Numbered from the stretch's first letter, positions 12,551 through 23,449 are shown. The stretch: DNA of 64,000 nucleotides from Pomphorhynchus laevis (GCA_012934845.2 WNNJ02001274.1:62001-126000), one strand, 5' to 3'. Numbers and translations: made by a program. Notes: a model not told the origin generated them from the letters alone.

Positions 12551-12850
12551 ACTTAAATTAAATAGCTGAATTTGACTGTAACTTTGAAATAATTATGAAA
12601 TGTAAATTTCTTAGCTGTTCTGTGTACACAATCAGTAAATGAAGATAAGTTTATTGTTCTCTATAAAAGTGTGAATGATCCTATTACTGATATATCGAAA
12701 TTCTGGCGGAAATACCACAAAGATGAATCAGTGAACACACATAAGTAAGTACGCGTTTATTTTTTATTATAAGTGTTTAACTTAAAAGTATTATTTATAA
12801 ATTTAATATAATATAATTTATTTATTATTGTAATAATATTATTGTAATTT
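12551..12850. other. noncoding spacer
   Basis: AT-rich sequence between the tandem array and the duplicated unit at 12855. I see no gene or clear repeat in it. Confidence 0.6.
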
Positions 12851-12916
12851 TGTGCACATGACTCGTGTGCCGTCTGCCAGTCCTCCTCTGTATCCAGCAG
12901 TGGGAGTGATCTGGCA

Positions 12917-12958
12917 CTGATGAGTAATTGTGATGACGAAACGGTACTTGCTACTGTT
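12917..12958 (+). ncRNA. hammerhead ribozyme-like core, copy 1
   Basis: CTGATGA (12917-12923) is followed by stem II (GTaAT pairing with ATgAC around a 4-base loop), GAAAC (12938-12942), then stem III (ACGGTA/TACTGT, 6 pairs, 5-base loop) and a U where cleavage is expected, giving a GUU triplet. This is the canonical strand order of a type I hammerhead. Stem I is weak or absent: bases before 12917 do not pair well with those after 12958. Self-cleavage is therefore uncertain. Confidence 0.6.
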
Positions 12959-13239
12959 ATCGTCGTTCTTCCGCGTCTGGCTAAAAATGATTGCGTACAT
13001 AATTCACGCGGAATGGTCTCACACTCTCTCTTGAAAATTAAAAAGATATTAGCCGATATAAAAAGAGACCTGCGCTGGCATTTGCCAGTGCTTTTGCTAA
13101 TGATTCTATTTGGTGAAGCAGTAGTGCTGATTTAGGACTAAATGTGAAGTTACCAGAAATCTTTCTGGTACTTCATACACATGACTCGTGTGCCGTCTGC
13201 CAGTCCTCCTCTGTATCCATCAGTGGAAGGGATCTGGCA

Positions 13240-13281
13240 CTGATGAGTAATTGTGATGACGAAACGGTACTTGCTACTGTT
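13240..13281 (+). ncRNA. hammerhead ribozyme-like core, copy 2
   Basis: Identical core and stems II and III to the copy at 12917. The base after the expected cleavage site is U rather than A, which allows one extra pair in stem I. Stem I is still not convincing. Confidence 0.6.
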
Positions 13282-14324
13282 TTCGTCGTTTTTCCGCGTT
13301 TGGCTAAAAATGATTGCGTACATAATTTACGCGGAATGGTCTCACACTCTCTCTTGTAAAACACATTTTTACACTTATATTTTTATATTTGTACACTTTT
13401 AAAAGTGTATATCTTTAAGAGTTTTACCGGAACGAAGAAAAAACATCAGACTCACAATCTCCATTCCGTATGGCAACTGCAATTTATCAGAAGGTTCAAA
13501 TGCGATATCTTCATCGCTATCCTCTTTTATTTCACTGGATTCAGCTACACAAATAATCCAAAAATAAACTAAAATTTGCTTACAATAATTGCTATTATTT
13601 TTTATTGTAATAGTTAATTAATTGATAAGTAATCCTTATAAACTTACAATTAAGGTGTTGCCATATAATAAACTAGTTAAGTGAACTTGAGCAAATTTTG
13701 CATAATTGAATTAAAAAACATATTTATATGTGGAAATAAAATGTGTACTTTTAAAATCGTAAAGTAATTTAACAGGCTTTTATCTTACTAAATATCGAGT
13801 TAGCTAAAACAAATGCTTAGTAAATGCCAGTTTAATAAGAGCTAATAATTACCTGTAGTATTTAGCTATAGTAAAAATGTTACTTGTAGAATATAATTAA
13901 TAAATTATTAAATTAATAATTAGATTATTTTTGAATTATTAAACAATTTAATATTTGCCAATCAAAATTGAAATCAAACTATCCCTATTTAGTAGCAAAT
14001 TACAGTATTTTTTAGATATTAGTGATAAATTTCATAGTACACACTAAATCCAGAATATCCTTTAATTTTCGAATTGATAGTTTTAAGAGAACGAAGAAAA
14101 ATTAACAGGATGAAACTTAAATTAGATTTTAAAAAGTGTTATAGTTTAAAAAAACTATATAATCGAAAATTGAAGGAGACCATGGGTTTAGTGTGTGATA
14201 ATCTTTGAAAGGTAAAACGCGTATAGTGATAATGACTGAAGGGTATTCTGCACAGCAATTCGATCTGGTAAAGAGCGTAAGCCTCAGACTATTAAGCAAA
14301 GTTTCGGAAACGCATTTATTCACA

Positions 14325-14520
14325 ATATCACACAGGCAAGCGAAACGACCAGTGAGTATCTCATTCTACTGACGAGTGTTGTCTGATACTCATCATTTCG
14401 ATGCTGAAGTGGTGGTCTAGAAATGACATGGTGACTGAAAGTCGTGAATCGAAGTCCAGTTTATCAAACAACGTCATTTAGTATAAATGCCGTATTTCGT
14501 AAGAAATCCTGGACCGTTGT
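14325..14520 (+). repeat. structured repeat, copy 3
   Basis: Aligns with copy 2 (3540-3740): atcaca, GGCAAG, CGAAACGA, GAGTATC, CTACTGACGA, TGTTGTC, GATACTC. Stem b/b' is 7 perfect pairs. Stem a/a' pairs with a bulge. The downstream cgaagtccagttt block is shared with copies 1 and 2. The cleavage-side strand is degenerate here. Confidence 0.65.
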
Positions 14521-14920
14521 CTAGTCAGCACATCCATGCACTATTATATATAATATATATTTTACATATAATATACACTATTATATTTTATATAATAGTG
14601 TATATTATATATACAATATAATATAATATATTATATATAATATATTACACTATTATATATAGGTTAAAGAAACATAAAATATATGTTCGTTGACTGTCTT
14701 CGGTCCAAATATCTATTAGGATTAATATATTTTAATAAAGTATATTTTTACTTTATTTTTAATATGTTTCGCTTTAAATACACTTTTAAAAATGCATATT
14801 TTTATAATGTATTTATATTATGTATTATTTATATTATATTATATCTATATAGTGTCTATATATAGAAATTTTATATTTGAACACCGGAAAAAGAAGAAAT
14901 ATTTATTATTCAATTAACTG

Positions 14921-14947
14921 AAGCTTTCGGCAAAATGCCTTCCTCAG
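14921..14947 (-). other. hammerhead-like minimal core
   Basis: On the minus strand: CTGAGGA, one extra A, GGC, a short loop, GCC, GAAAGC. It has the same design as 3836-3863 and 33034-33061. No complete ribozyme is visible. Confidence 0.4.
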
Positions 14948-15194
14948 CAATTGTTTAAAACTGTTCAATACTCATGCGTTTCTAGTGTCTATAGTATAGA
15001 TATATGTATCTATATTATAGTGTACACTTGTTAAAATCTTTTGGTTATTAAAACTTACATAGATGCTGAAAATTGATTGTGCCGTTTTTCAAATCGCTTA
15101 AAGAAATCTGTTCTTTAAAAAAATATTTACAGCTCAAGCACACAACTTTAAAAAGTTGTCTTAATTATTATAATTCTTACAAATTGAATTTAAC

Positions 15195-15310
15195 AATCAA
15201 GACCAATCAACGCAATAATTTATTGATCAAGACCAATCAACGCAATAATTTATTGATCAAGACCAATCAACGCAATAATTTATTGATCAAGACCAATCCA
15301 CGCTATAACT
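15195..15310 (+). repeat. 30-bp tandem repeat, ~4 copies
   Basis: The 30-base unit (atcaagaccaatcaacgc...) is repeated about 3.9 times, nearly identical. It sits directly before the coding part of RLE element C and may be its 5' leader repeat. Because 30 is divisible by three it reads as a 10-residue repeat (LIKTNQRNNL), but no start or partner supports a protein. Confidence 0.85.
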
Positions 15311-15329
15311 ACAAACCGAGCTTGGGATA

Positions 15330-17965
15330 ACATGCAAGCGAATACGGGTAGTTGCGCAGTCTGTGGCGGATCGTTTCGTCTTAATACATCAGGTCGTCTT
15401 CGGGTACACGGACCTGTGAACTTGCGCTGCTCAGGATCAGGACAGTTACCGACAATCAGCTCACACAACGTAATCGCATCAATTGATACAAGACCTGAGT
15501 TTTTAGACGCCGACGAGAACACCTCGACGACATCGTTACAGTTTGAAAAGATGGGCAGTTCTTGCTGCAAAAATCAGATCATGACCTTCGAGCTTCTTCA
15601 TAGGGTTTGGATGGAACCAGTTAACACGATCAGGCGAATTCCATGAAATCTTCGCCGCCAAGTTGCCAATGTTTTCTAATCGTTAATTCTAGAGGCATTG
15701 TGCTTAAATTCATCCCGCGATTAAGAGCGTTTGCTGTGCTTCCCGAAGCTATGCCTACAGACATCCTCAGTTTGGCACCACGCCGGAGACTACAATCGAT
15801 CAAATATAAATGCGCTTATATAGAAATTTGAAAGTGGTAGAGAATGTGATTGTCTATCCTCTTCGGGGATTAGATCATCCAGGAAATTCAGAGAAACTCA
15901 TGATTAGAAAAATGAATTTATGGAAGTCATCGAATTAACAAGAAATAATAATTACGGAAAGGCTATGCGCCCACTCACGTCGAATAATACATGCGAATTT
16001 TCAGAATCTTTGCGCAAAAGACTGACAGAGCTACACCCCTTATATGATGTTCTCCAAAGTCCTAAAACAACCATCTTTGAGTACCCCCTTGTCGATTGAC
16101 TCGGATATAGTTGAGACCGTAGTCTCATCATTCCCATCTTCTTCCTCTCCTGGCTGTTTAGGTTTGAGGGCAGAACATATTCGAGATTTACTGTCGGTAG
16201 ATCATGGGTTTTGCTTCAACGCTTAACGTCACTAGTCAACAACATGATCGCTGGTACTCTCCCGAACGACCCCGTGCCCTTTGTCGCCGGTGCTAATCTC
16301 ATGGCATTTAACAAACCAGATGAAGGGATCCGCCCCATTGCCATTGGGGAGACATTACGTCGACTTTGCGCTAAGTGCATTTGCTCCAAACTTCGACGGC
16401 GATTTGCCAAATCCCTCCATCCGCACCAGCTCGGTGTATCGACGCCAAACGGAATGGAACAGATGTTACATCAAGTACTTCGGCTACAACAACTTCATGA
16501 TCAAGATGTCAATTGGGTTTGGGCTAAAATATACTTGGCTAACGCTTTTAATACGCTGAACCGGAATTCTTTCGTCAACGCGATCAGTAGGAATTTTCCA
16601 GAAATTAGTCGATTGACATCATGGTGCTACGGCACTACCTCGAGCCTTCAGTTCGGTAGCCTGAAACCTCTTCAGTCTCGAAGAGGGGTACAACAAGGAG
16701 ATCTTCTCGGTCCATATCTGTTTTGCCTGGTGATTGATCCGATTGTGGTCCAGATATCGGAGATTGATGGTATCAGGTTAAATAGGTGGTACATCGACGA
16801 CGGAATAGTCGGCGGTACTCCTGTGGCGGTGGGCGAGGCTCTGACTCGTCTTGCTGCAAATTTTCCTGCGATTGGACTGCCTATTAAATGGAAAAAGACC
16901 GAAGTAATTGGTAGGGCTGACAAGGTCGATTTGATAAAGAACAGATGCACATGGATCTCATTGGTTAACACCACAAAAAAACTTTACAATTCTTGGAAGT
17001 ATCATCAGGTCTAAGGAGCATTGTTCGGGATACTTTCTTGTTGATGTTATACTACCATCCCTGCGTCAAACTCTGGACTAGCTCTAAAATATCCCTGACC
17101 AACAGGTTGCATTCATCCTGCTTCGTAGCTGCGCCTCCGCTCCACGGGTAAACCATTTACTGCGCACTATAGACCCCGCCTTCGCCGAAGAGTTTTTCCG
17201 TTTGTTCGACCACTTTATATTGAAGTGTTTTAGCAATATCACTTCTATTCAACCCGATAAGTGGGCGTGGATGCAAGCTTGCTTACCGCTGAAGATGGGA
17301 TGACTGGGCCTTCGAAGCTGCTTCCAACACTCTCAGGCAGCCTTCCTGTCCAGTGTAGACACTGTCGCTAGCCAATTGAACCTTGACCCTAAAACGTTCC
17401 CTGTGTACGAATTCGTTAAATCTAACATTCCGCGACATGTAGGAAATCCACAAACAAATCAACGAGTATTATCTTGTCACATCGACGAAGTGTCGCTCCG
17501 CAGGCTATTGGAGAATGCCGATCGCTTTAATACTGCCTGATGATTGGCAGTTTCATGCTTATACGCGTGTGCTTGGTTAAAGGCCGTCCTTAGCAAAGCC
17601 ACACATATGAACTTGGTACCAAATGAATTTGTTGTGCTTCTTCGTCTATGGTTAGGGATATCTCTCTGCAAAAGTGATTATCGATCCAGACGCTGCCTTA
17701 GGATGTCAGACAAATTCGGATTCCACGCCCTAACATGTCAGTTTGGAGACCATCACGGCATTCGACATGATAGCTTGAGGGATATGGTCTTTCAAGCAGC
17801 GGTTTTTACTGGATTGAGGGTGGCAAATGAAGTACCCAACCTAGTTGGTGGTTTGCGGGAGAGATCGGAGGACATTTTCTGCCTAACCCGGAGGCATCTC
17901 AGAATACTGCATTTCAAAATAATCTATCTGCATAGATTTATCATTTGCCATTTAATTTAGTCGAT
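15330..17965 (+). mobile_element. RLE-type non-LTR retrotransposon, element C
   Basis: Order seen: an N-terminal zinc-finger-like stretch (SCAVCGGSF ... RVHGP ... RCSGSG, 15345-15450), a thumb-to-fingers RT (16040-17014), a broken linker (17015-17540), and a C-terminal piece (17544-17900) with HALTCQ...GIRHD, the start of the cysteine/histidine and nuclease-like region of R2/NeSL-like elements. There is no AP endonuclease. Many frame breaks show it is dead. GC content is higher than the flanks. The exact family is unassigned. Confidence 0.8.
16211..17014 (+). pseudogene. element C reverse transcriptase
   Basis: A 267-codon open stretch of RT. It has IRPIAIGETLRRLCAKC (motif 1/2), AKIYLANAFNTLNR (motif A), GVQQGDLLGPYLFC (motif B) and WYIDDGIVGG (motif C). 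In motif A the catalytic aspartate expected in the (K)(L/I)DLANAFN block is a tyrosine, so the enzyme would be inactive even without the frame breaks up- and downstream. YIDD is intact. Confidence 0.85.
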
Positions 17966-17989
17966 TCGTCTAGATCATAGGGATCTAAT

Positions 17990-18745
17990 ACAAACAGATT
18001 AGATTCGCCTTTGCAATCTACATCAAGCGAAAACACTGATTGGTATTATACGATATGCTCTCAACACTACGCAAATCATTAGTAGACGCTGCTGAAAATC
18101 CTAGCATGTTAATCGACATGTTGCGGGAATCCAGTTTTAATCCAAATATGGATAATTTTATCCGCGATCCTGGTATTCTACTTAATCTGCTGCGTACATA
18201 TGAATTTGTACAGGACGAAAGACAAAGAGAACGCGTACATCGTGTAATTCATGAGTTTATAAGTCAGTGACCACTACCTGAAATTCGTGCTCTATACACA
18301 AATCCTCGAGCATTAATGCCGATTATACAAATTCAACAAAACCTAATTCGTCTTAGGGACACATCCCCACAAGTATATTTACAGTTGATATCTTCAAATA
18401 TAAGCGGTCTGGTCGATAATCAAATGAATAGTCAACTACTTCATCTAATGTGGATTCTGTTCAATTACCAAGCAATAGACGAACCACTTATGCAAAAACA
18501 TCATCTCAAAATTTACAAAATTCAAATCAAGATTATACTGCTTCGTTGTTTCAACTATTAAATCTTCTTCATCCCCAGCAGCATCAGCCGAAAAATCAAC
18601 AACCAAACTCCAGAACTACTTTTGCATCCGAACTTGAACAAATGCAGACAGTGGGATTCCATAACCGTGATACAAATCTTAGAGCGCTTGTTGCATCTAT
18701 GGGGGACGTAAATATGGTTGTAGAACGTAAATCTGCTCTGTAATT
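17990..18745 (+). pseudogene. ubiquilin pseudogene (C-terminal half)
   Basis: Successive frames resemble the second half of ubiquilin, the proteasome shuttle. There are STI1-like helical segments (18040-18268; NPRALMPIIQIQQNL at 18313-18357) and, at 18612-18740, a UBA domain (ELEQMQTVGFHNRDTNLRAL...GDVNMVVER). In intact ubiquilins the UBA binds ubiquitin. There is a stop at 18268 and at least two frame changes (near 18040 and 18480). No introns are needed to read it, and an AATAAA lies at 18757-18762, so a processed retrocopy is likely. The UbL half is missing. Confidence 0.75.
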
Positions 18746-18769
18746 AAATTGCTATGAATAAAGAGTGTA

Positions 18770-19940
18770 AAAGTATTCATATTTAAATTGTCAGCTAATT
18801 CTAACTAATAACCTACCAAATCGAGAATTTTCTTGATCAAATTGAAACATTTTTAAAACAGGTTATACAGGAAAATATCAATAAGTTTTTAAACAGAGAA
18901 GTTATTGATGAATAAACTTTAGTTTCTTTGACTTTATTTATTTTTAAAAATTTATCATAAACTAATTCGTAACGAAATAATTTACGAATTGTTTATATTT
19001 GTATTTATATTATTGATTATATAAATTGATTATTAGATTATTAGAATTTTATATTTTAAATTAATTATTTTAGGCTTGTAAATCGCACATTTAATCGGTA
19101 ATGAATATTATTGGCAATTTTATTTTAATTACAGGAACAATCAGTCAAAGAAATTGATTTTATTATTACATTTCGCCAGTTCCTACTAACATCTTCGGAA
19201 TATTCGAATGTATTTATAGTTTTTAGCCATTATCGGTTTTGTGTCGTTGATGTTGTGCATACATCAGCAGCACAAGACCGAACCGACAATAGCTAAAACC
19301 TATGTATATGCATTTGAATATTTTTCCTTCGATTTGGTTTTGAAAATATTCTAAAGATGCTAGTAGGAGCTACAGAAATGTAATAATAAAATCAATTTAT
19401 TCTCATGATTGTTCCCATAATTAATATATATAATTAGATCAGCATGAACATACAATTTAATACTGAAAAGTAAAACATTATGAATTAAATAATTTATTTA
19501 GCGAATCTTAATTTTTCTATTTGAATAGGATCGTTTTACTACCAAAATAATTTCTTATATTCTCAAATTTATATAAATAAATAATTAATTTATCTAATAA
19601 TTTATAATTATTGATATTAAAAAATTATAATTTATCTTTCCATTTATCTTTTACATTTTTATTTTTTATTTTTTGTTTTTTTTATGAATTTATTGATTAA
19701 AATGTTAATATGATATTTTTGCTATATCGAGTTTGTTAATTGTTTTGTTAAATGGAATTAATGGCATAACTTGTTGACGATTACGAATAATTGCGACTAA
19801 TAGCAGAAGCTTTCGAGATAATAATTTTTTTTTGAAATAATATAAATTATTCACAAATAAGACAGCTTAAAGGTTACCCTCTAATGGGTTCAAAGTGGCA
19901 ATTCAAAATCTGAATTTTTAGTTTAAAGGGAGTTGATCGT
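18770..19940. other. AT-rich noncoding region
   Basis: No gene. It holds the inverted-repeat element at 19134-19415. Confidence 0.65.
19134..19415. mobile_element. MITE-like inverted-repeat element
   Basis: The two halves are imperfect inverted copies of each other over roughly 110 bases each. They start and end with GGAACAATC/GATTGTTCC and meet near 19250. There is no coding capacity. A short relative, sharing the ctactagcat...aaaatcaattta stretch, lies at about 28818-28880. A clear target-site duplication was not identified, so the superfamily is unknown. Confidence 0.7.
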
Positions 19941-19950
19941 ACAAATCGAC

Positions 19951-21093
19951 TTAGAGTGGTGCGTCCTTATCGTGAATTAGAGTTCCTGGTTCTTGATACC
20001 TGTTTCGCATAGCCATCGATGTGGATTTTATAATAAGGAGTGAAATCCTGGCTCTTTCTTGACGGATCAAATCGGGATATGAAAGGTTGTTGTTGCTCGC
20101 TTTAAGTGAAGATATGCGCTTAAGTATCGAGTCCGCTATCTTTCCAATACCACCAACAGTTGAGAAAATCAACGGGTGAAACGAAGCATTTTCTATTTTC
20201 GCAATCCGCTCTGTATATTTTGCCTGCTTCCGATTTTCATGGTACTTGAAGGGATCCTTCATTGTATCCAAGGAATAAGACGGCGCTAGGTTGTTGAAAA
20301 CGCATACGTCCATAAAGGACCGCTCCGTCAGATTCCCGAAGAGGCCAGTACATCTTATGTCTGATCTTGCCTCTCTGTCCCGTGATGTGGCTTGAGATTC
20401 AAAAATGACTGTGTCTGGAACCGGGAGCAATACTGGTTCTGTACATACGAGTCGACAGGTTTCCTTGAGTGATCTAGCAATCTCGTTAGCGACACTGTTG
20501 TGACGAATGAAGTTGAAACAGCCTGTCTTGCATGAAAGTGCGTGTATTGTTGTTAGAGACACTCCACACGCACACTCACCCAAATAGCGATTCGGTTTCC
20601 ACTCGTATCTTATTGAAATCGCGTCGTGGAATTCTGAGGAGGATATGAACAAACCCTCAACAAACCCTGCTGTTAACCACGAGTAGGCACCTTTCATGCT
20701 GGCATTCCATAAAATTGTCTTTAAATCATTTTTAGAGTTACTAGTAATCTCCGTCACCATTCTGTTAAACTTTATTATGTTCATTTCTCTTATCTGCTTG
20801 ACTACATTATGCTGAGACGTTTCTAGGGGAACTTCTGAGTGGTCTCTATCTACACTAGCCCTATACATCATGCGTGATTTCTCGTATTCATTATAGCATT
20901 CTTGAGTATAGTCGACTATACCAAGTCCTCCATATCTGCATGGTAAAGCTACTATTCTACTTGACTCATCGTCGAGGCTGTTGATTCCCAGCATTCCCGG
21001 CAAAAGATTATGAAGTATCGCATTCTTTAAAGGTATTAGAAGACAATCTGCTACTTCACATGTTCTAAGAATGTATGAAAATTTGTGTAGCAA
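19951..21093 (-). pseudogene. element D C-terminal cysteine/histidine and RLE-like domain
   Basis: 380 codons continuing the RT. Residues 174-188 form a CxC-x7-H-x3-C knuckle (ECACG...HALSC), followed by RHN (197-199), as in R2-like proteins. Residues 245 (RSDI) and 262 (MDVCVF) are placed like the acidic residues of PD-(D/E)XK nucleases, and a conserved block with HENRKQAKY and STVGGIGK follows. In related elements this region cuts the target DNA. This stretch itself is open; the lesions are upstream. Confidence 0.8.
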
Positions 21094-21730
21094 AGCTCGA
21101 TTAGCAAAGTGTATCCGGCGAAGGCGTCTCTATCGGCAATCTGTTTTAGCTTTTCTATTTGACCTGACCAATTCGTTACTTTGTTGATTATCTCGGTTTC
21201 AACATATTGTTCGAGCCCAATCATGCTCCCAAGGTATTTGATTCCATCGCATCGAATATCTACACCATCATCCGCGAGTTCATCCAGACAATCAATATTA
21301 CAGGTTTTGCCTGTCAATACAGTACATTTTGATGAATTTGTTATGAATCCAAACGCTGGTCCTATTCGGTTAAACTCTTTCCATACCTTATTTATATCGC
21401 TTGGTTTGCCCACGCACGCTCCATAATCGGCGTACCAACAGTGTTTAGCGTCTGGAGCTACTTGTTTTAGTTTTCCTATTAGTGGCATCGAGGCTGCAGC
21501 GAATGCTGCCATGGCGAGAGGGTCTCCTTGTATGAAACCTTCTGTTGATTTTAATATTGAGTTATCCACCACCAGCATCGAAGGTTGAATGTAGGTATTG
21601 TGCAATATCGTCGACATTGCGGGACAGATGAATTTCATATTTTCCAGTGCCATTTTTCGGTTGCAGTTATTAAAGGCATTGGTTGCATCTATTAGTAAGA
21701 TGCATTCATCAGAAGATTGACCAAATCTTA
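21051..21730 (-). pseudogene. element D reverse transcriptase (partial)
   Basis: Motif A LIDATNAFNNCNR (about 21690) with its aspartate, motif B STEGFIQGDPLAMAAFA (21540), and motif C WYADYGACVG (21430). The second aspartate of YADD is tyrosine, a change expected to kill polymerase activity. The TQGDPLAM-type motif B and the following GPAFGF...NSSKC fit a widespread invertebrate RT class. A frameshift lies where this frame overlaps the next (21051-21093). Confidence 0.85.
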
Positions 21731-21899
21731 ATGATAATAATTGAAGTAATAATTATTATTATAATAATTTTTTTTATTATACCTGATTTATTTCAAAAAT
21801 TACATTCAAGGAATCCCGCAAATGGGCTCATTTAAAACAAACAAAATTAAAATAAGTATTCATTTGATGTAATCACCTTCTCCGTATTGGAATGTTGGC

Positions 21900-22265
21900 A
21901 GAATGGCGCAGTATCTTTGATCTTGATGCTCTTAAGCAAGCCGATACCATTCTAGCCGAAGATATGCCGATTGATGTGCGCAAAGCGCTTATCTCATCGC
22001 TATAGTCTGTTCCTTTTTATCTGCTATTTTTCTAGCTAAGTTCTTCAGCAAAGCAGACGCTGGCGGTTCAAGAGCGCCGTTGGTCGAAACTACGAATGGA
22101 GAAAAGAATGCATTTTCAATGTCAATAATTTGTTCTTCGTATTTCGCTCGCTTTCTGCTTTCGTGATATTCAAATGCAGCGGATGGTGAGTTAATGGTAT
22201 AGGATGGTGCAATATTATTGAAGATACAAACGTCAATGAACGTTCGCTCCATCCTAGTTCCAAAA
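21900..22265 (-). mobile_element. element E: C-terminal fragment of the element D family
   Basis: 22252-21989 encodes ERTFIDVCIFNNIAPSY ... YHESRKRAKYEEQI ... VVSTNGAL, aligned with residues 257-315 of element D's C-terminal frame. Only the last quarter of a second copy remains, on the same strand and just 165 bases from D, across an AT-rich spacer. Confidence 0.8.
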
Positions 22266-22800
22266 ACTCCATTTTTATTAATAATAAAAATGAATTTTAC
22301 AAATAAATGGACATTACATTTTTATTTTTAATAATTTTTTTACAGTTAAGGAAATTTACAAATACATCTTCAATAGTCATAAAATTGAAAACAAAATCGT
22401 CGTTGGAAATATACCGTGTGGTTAGGTGTGGTCAGGATTATTGGCAGGTCGATTTCGGAAAGAACGAAAGCCCCGAATTACATTTTTATTAATAATAAAA
22501 ATAATAATTAATTATTTTTTAAAAAATAATTAATTAACAGAATTAATAATGATGCGTTAAAAGTATAAATTTTTATTTTTATTTTTGCTATATTAATATA
22601 CTTGTTTATAAAAATTAATATTTTAGAAATAGATGCAATATGCTTATTGGAGGACAAATTATAGAGCTCTAATTTGAGTTGTAATTTGAGCTCAGCAAAA
22701 TAAATTTATAGAGTAGGATTTAATAATTTCAGCTAAAAATCAATTAATTACGAACCTTAGTAATCTAAATATATCGTGTATTTATTATCAAATGTCGTGG
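22266..22800. other. noncoding, with one open stretch of unknown meaning
   Basis: 22340-22492 is open on the plus strand after a good tttttacag acceptor-like site (VVRCGQDYWQVDFGKNES). It ends in stops without an obvious donor, so it is not called as an exon. The rest is A/T-rich. Confidence 0.4.
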
Positions 22801-22807
22801 ATTGTAG

Positions 22808-23374
22808 GATTCGATGTTGTATTCTACCAGCATCTGATGATCAAGCAAATTTAAGATTGTTACTTATGGATCCCAACTTGCAAAGAAGATATCATCAGTA
22901 TCTGGAGAACTCAAAAATAATGAAAACTGTACGTATCAGCAGGCAATTATAAATTAATTATTGATGTTAGTAGATAATAATATTTATTTATCTTTATTTT
23001 TTGACTCAAATGTTTAAGGAGAAGAAATAATTTTCTTTTTGTTAATCTTATTTGTTCAAATAAGATTAATAAATTATCGTTAACTTAGGTTTAAACGTAT
23101 TTGCGACAATTATTATCCTTAACAAATTGTCTTGATAATATTTAAAATTATTGATTATAAAATAGTAGATACAACTGCAGATTTTGCCTAACTAATACTT
23201 TATGTATTAAACAAGTGTTTTCAAATAATGTTTCTATTTTAGATTCAAGAGATTCATAGTGAGCAAAAGTCAATGAAATCAAATTTGTACTTATTATCTA
23301 TTATCTCCATCGTTATAATTTTATTAAACATTTACAGCTTGTTCGTGGTATTCCGCAGACCTTTCAGCAATTAA
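22808..23374 (+). CDS. possible last two exons of a host tail-anchored protein
   Basis: Tentative gene end. Exon 22808-22928 follows a TAG acceptor and ends at a GTACGT donor. Exon 23243-23374 follows tttctattttag and ends with TAA. Both are phase 0 at the junction and the 314-base intron is AT-rich. The protein reads LMDPNLQRRYHQYLENSK then IQEIHSEQKSMKSN, a membrane helix of about 20 hydrophobic residues (LLSIISIVIILLNIYSLFVV) and the tail FRRPFSN. An AATAAA follows 31 bases after the stop. I recognise no family. Upstream exons were not found, and elements C, D and E may lie in introns or have broken the gene. Confidence 0.42.
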
Positions 23375-23404
23375 TTGTTTGTTCGTTTTTACTTGGAAAA
23401 TGAA

Positions 23405-23410
23405 AATAAA
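23405..23410 (+). terminator. polyadenylation signal candidate
   Basis: AATAAA shortly after the stop of the proposed terminal exon. Such hexamers are common in A/T-rich DNA, so it is only supporting evidence. Confidence 0.35.
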
Positions 23411-23449
23411 TTTACTATCCGACTATTTTTTTTGAAACAAAATAATATC

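Larger units (their letters stand above)
12855..13360 (+). repeat. direct duplication carrying a hammerhead-like core
   Basis: A unit of about 185 bases (12855-13033) recurs at 13171-13357, more than 90% identical by eye, spaced about 320 bases. Each holds a hammerhead-like core and, just downstream, a second hairpin (ttccgcg ... cgcggaa). Two direct copies at this spacing resemble the tandem layout of hammerhead-bearing repeats and retrozymes. No retroelement protein is nearby. Antisense and sense open frames inside the unit are products of its base composition. Confidence 0.85.
13370..15190. other. AT-rich noncoding region
   Basis: No gene found. It includes structured-repeat copy 3, an AT palindromic tract (about 14540-14660) and a short hammerhead-like core at 14921-14947 on the minus strand. 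Confidence 0.65.
19945..21735 (-). mobile_element. RLE-type non-LTR retrotransposon, element D (5'-truncated)
   Basis: Minus-strand element beginning within the RT near motif A (about 21725) and ending at the natural C-terminus (19951). It differs clearly from C/F/G in protein sequence, so it is a second RLE family. Element E (21900-22265, same strand) is another copy of this family. Lower AT content marks it off from the flanks. The missing 5' part fits ordinary target-primed truncation. Confidence 0.85.

Noticed and set aside
14361-14412. canonical hammerhead in structured-repeat copy 3
   Set aside because: CTGACGA is not followed by a stem closed by GAAA in the classical order; kept only as part of the covarying repeat.
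18040-18743. functional ubiquilin gene
   Set aside because: Stop codon and frame changes within conserved blocks, and no splice sites that would mend them.
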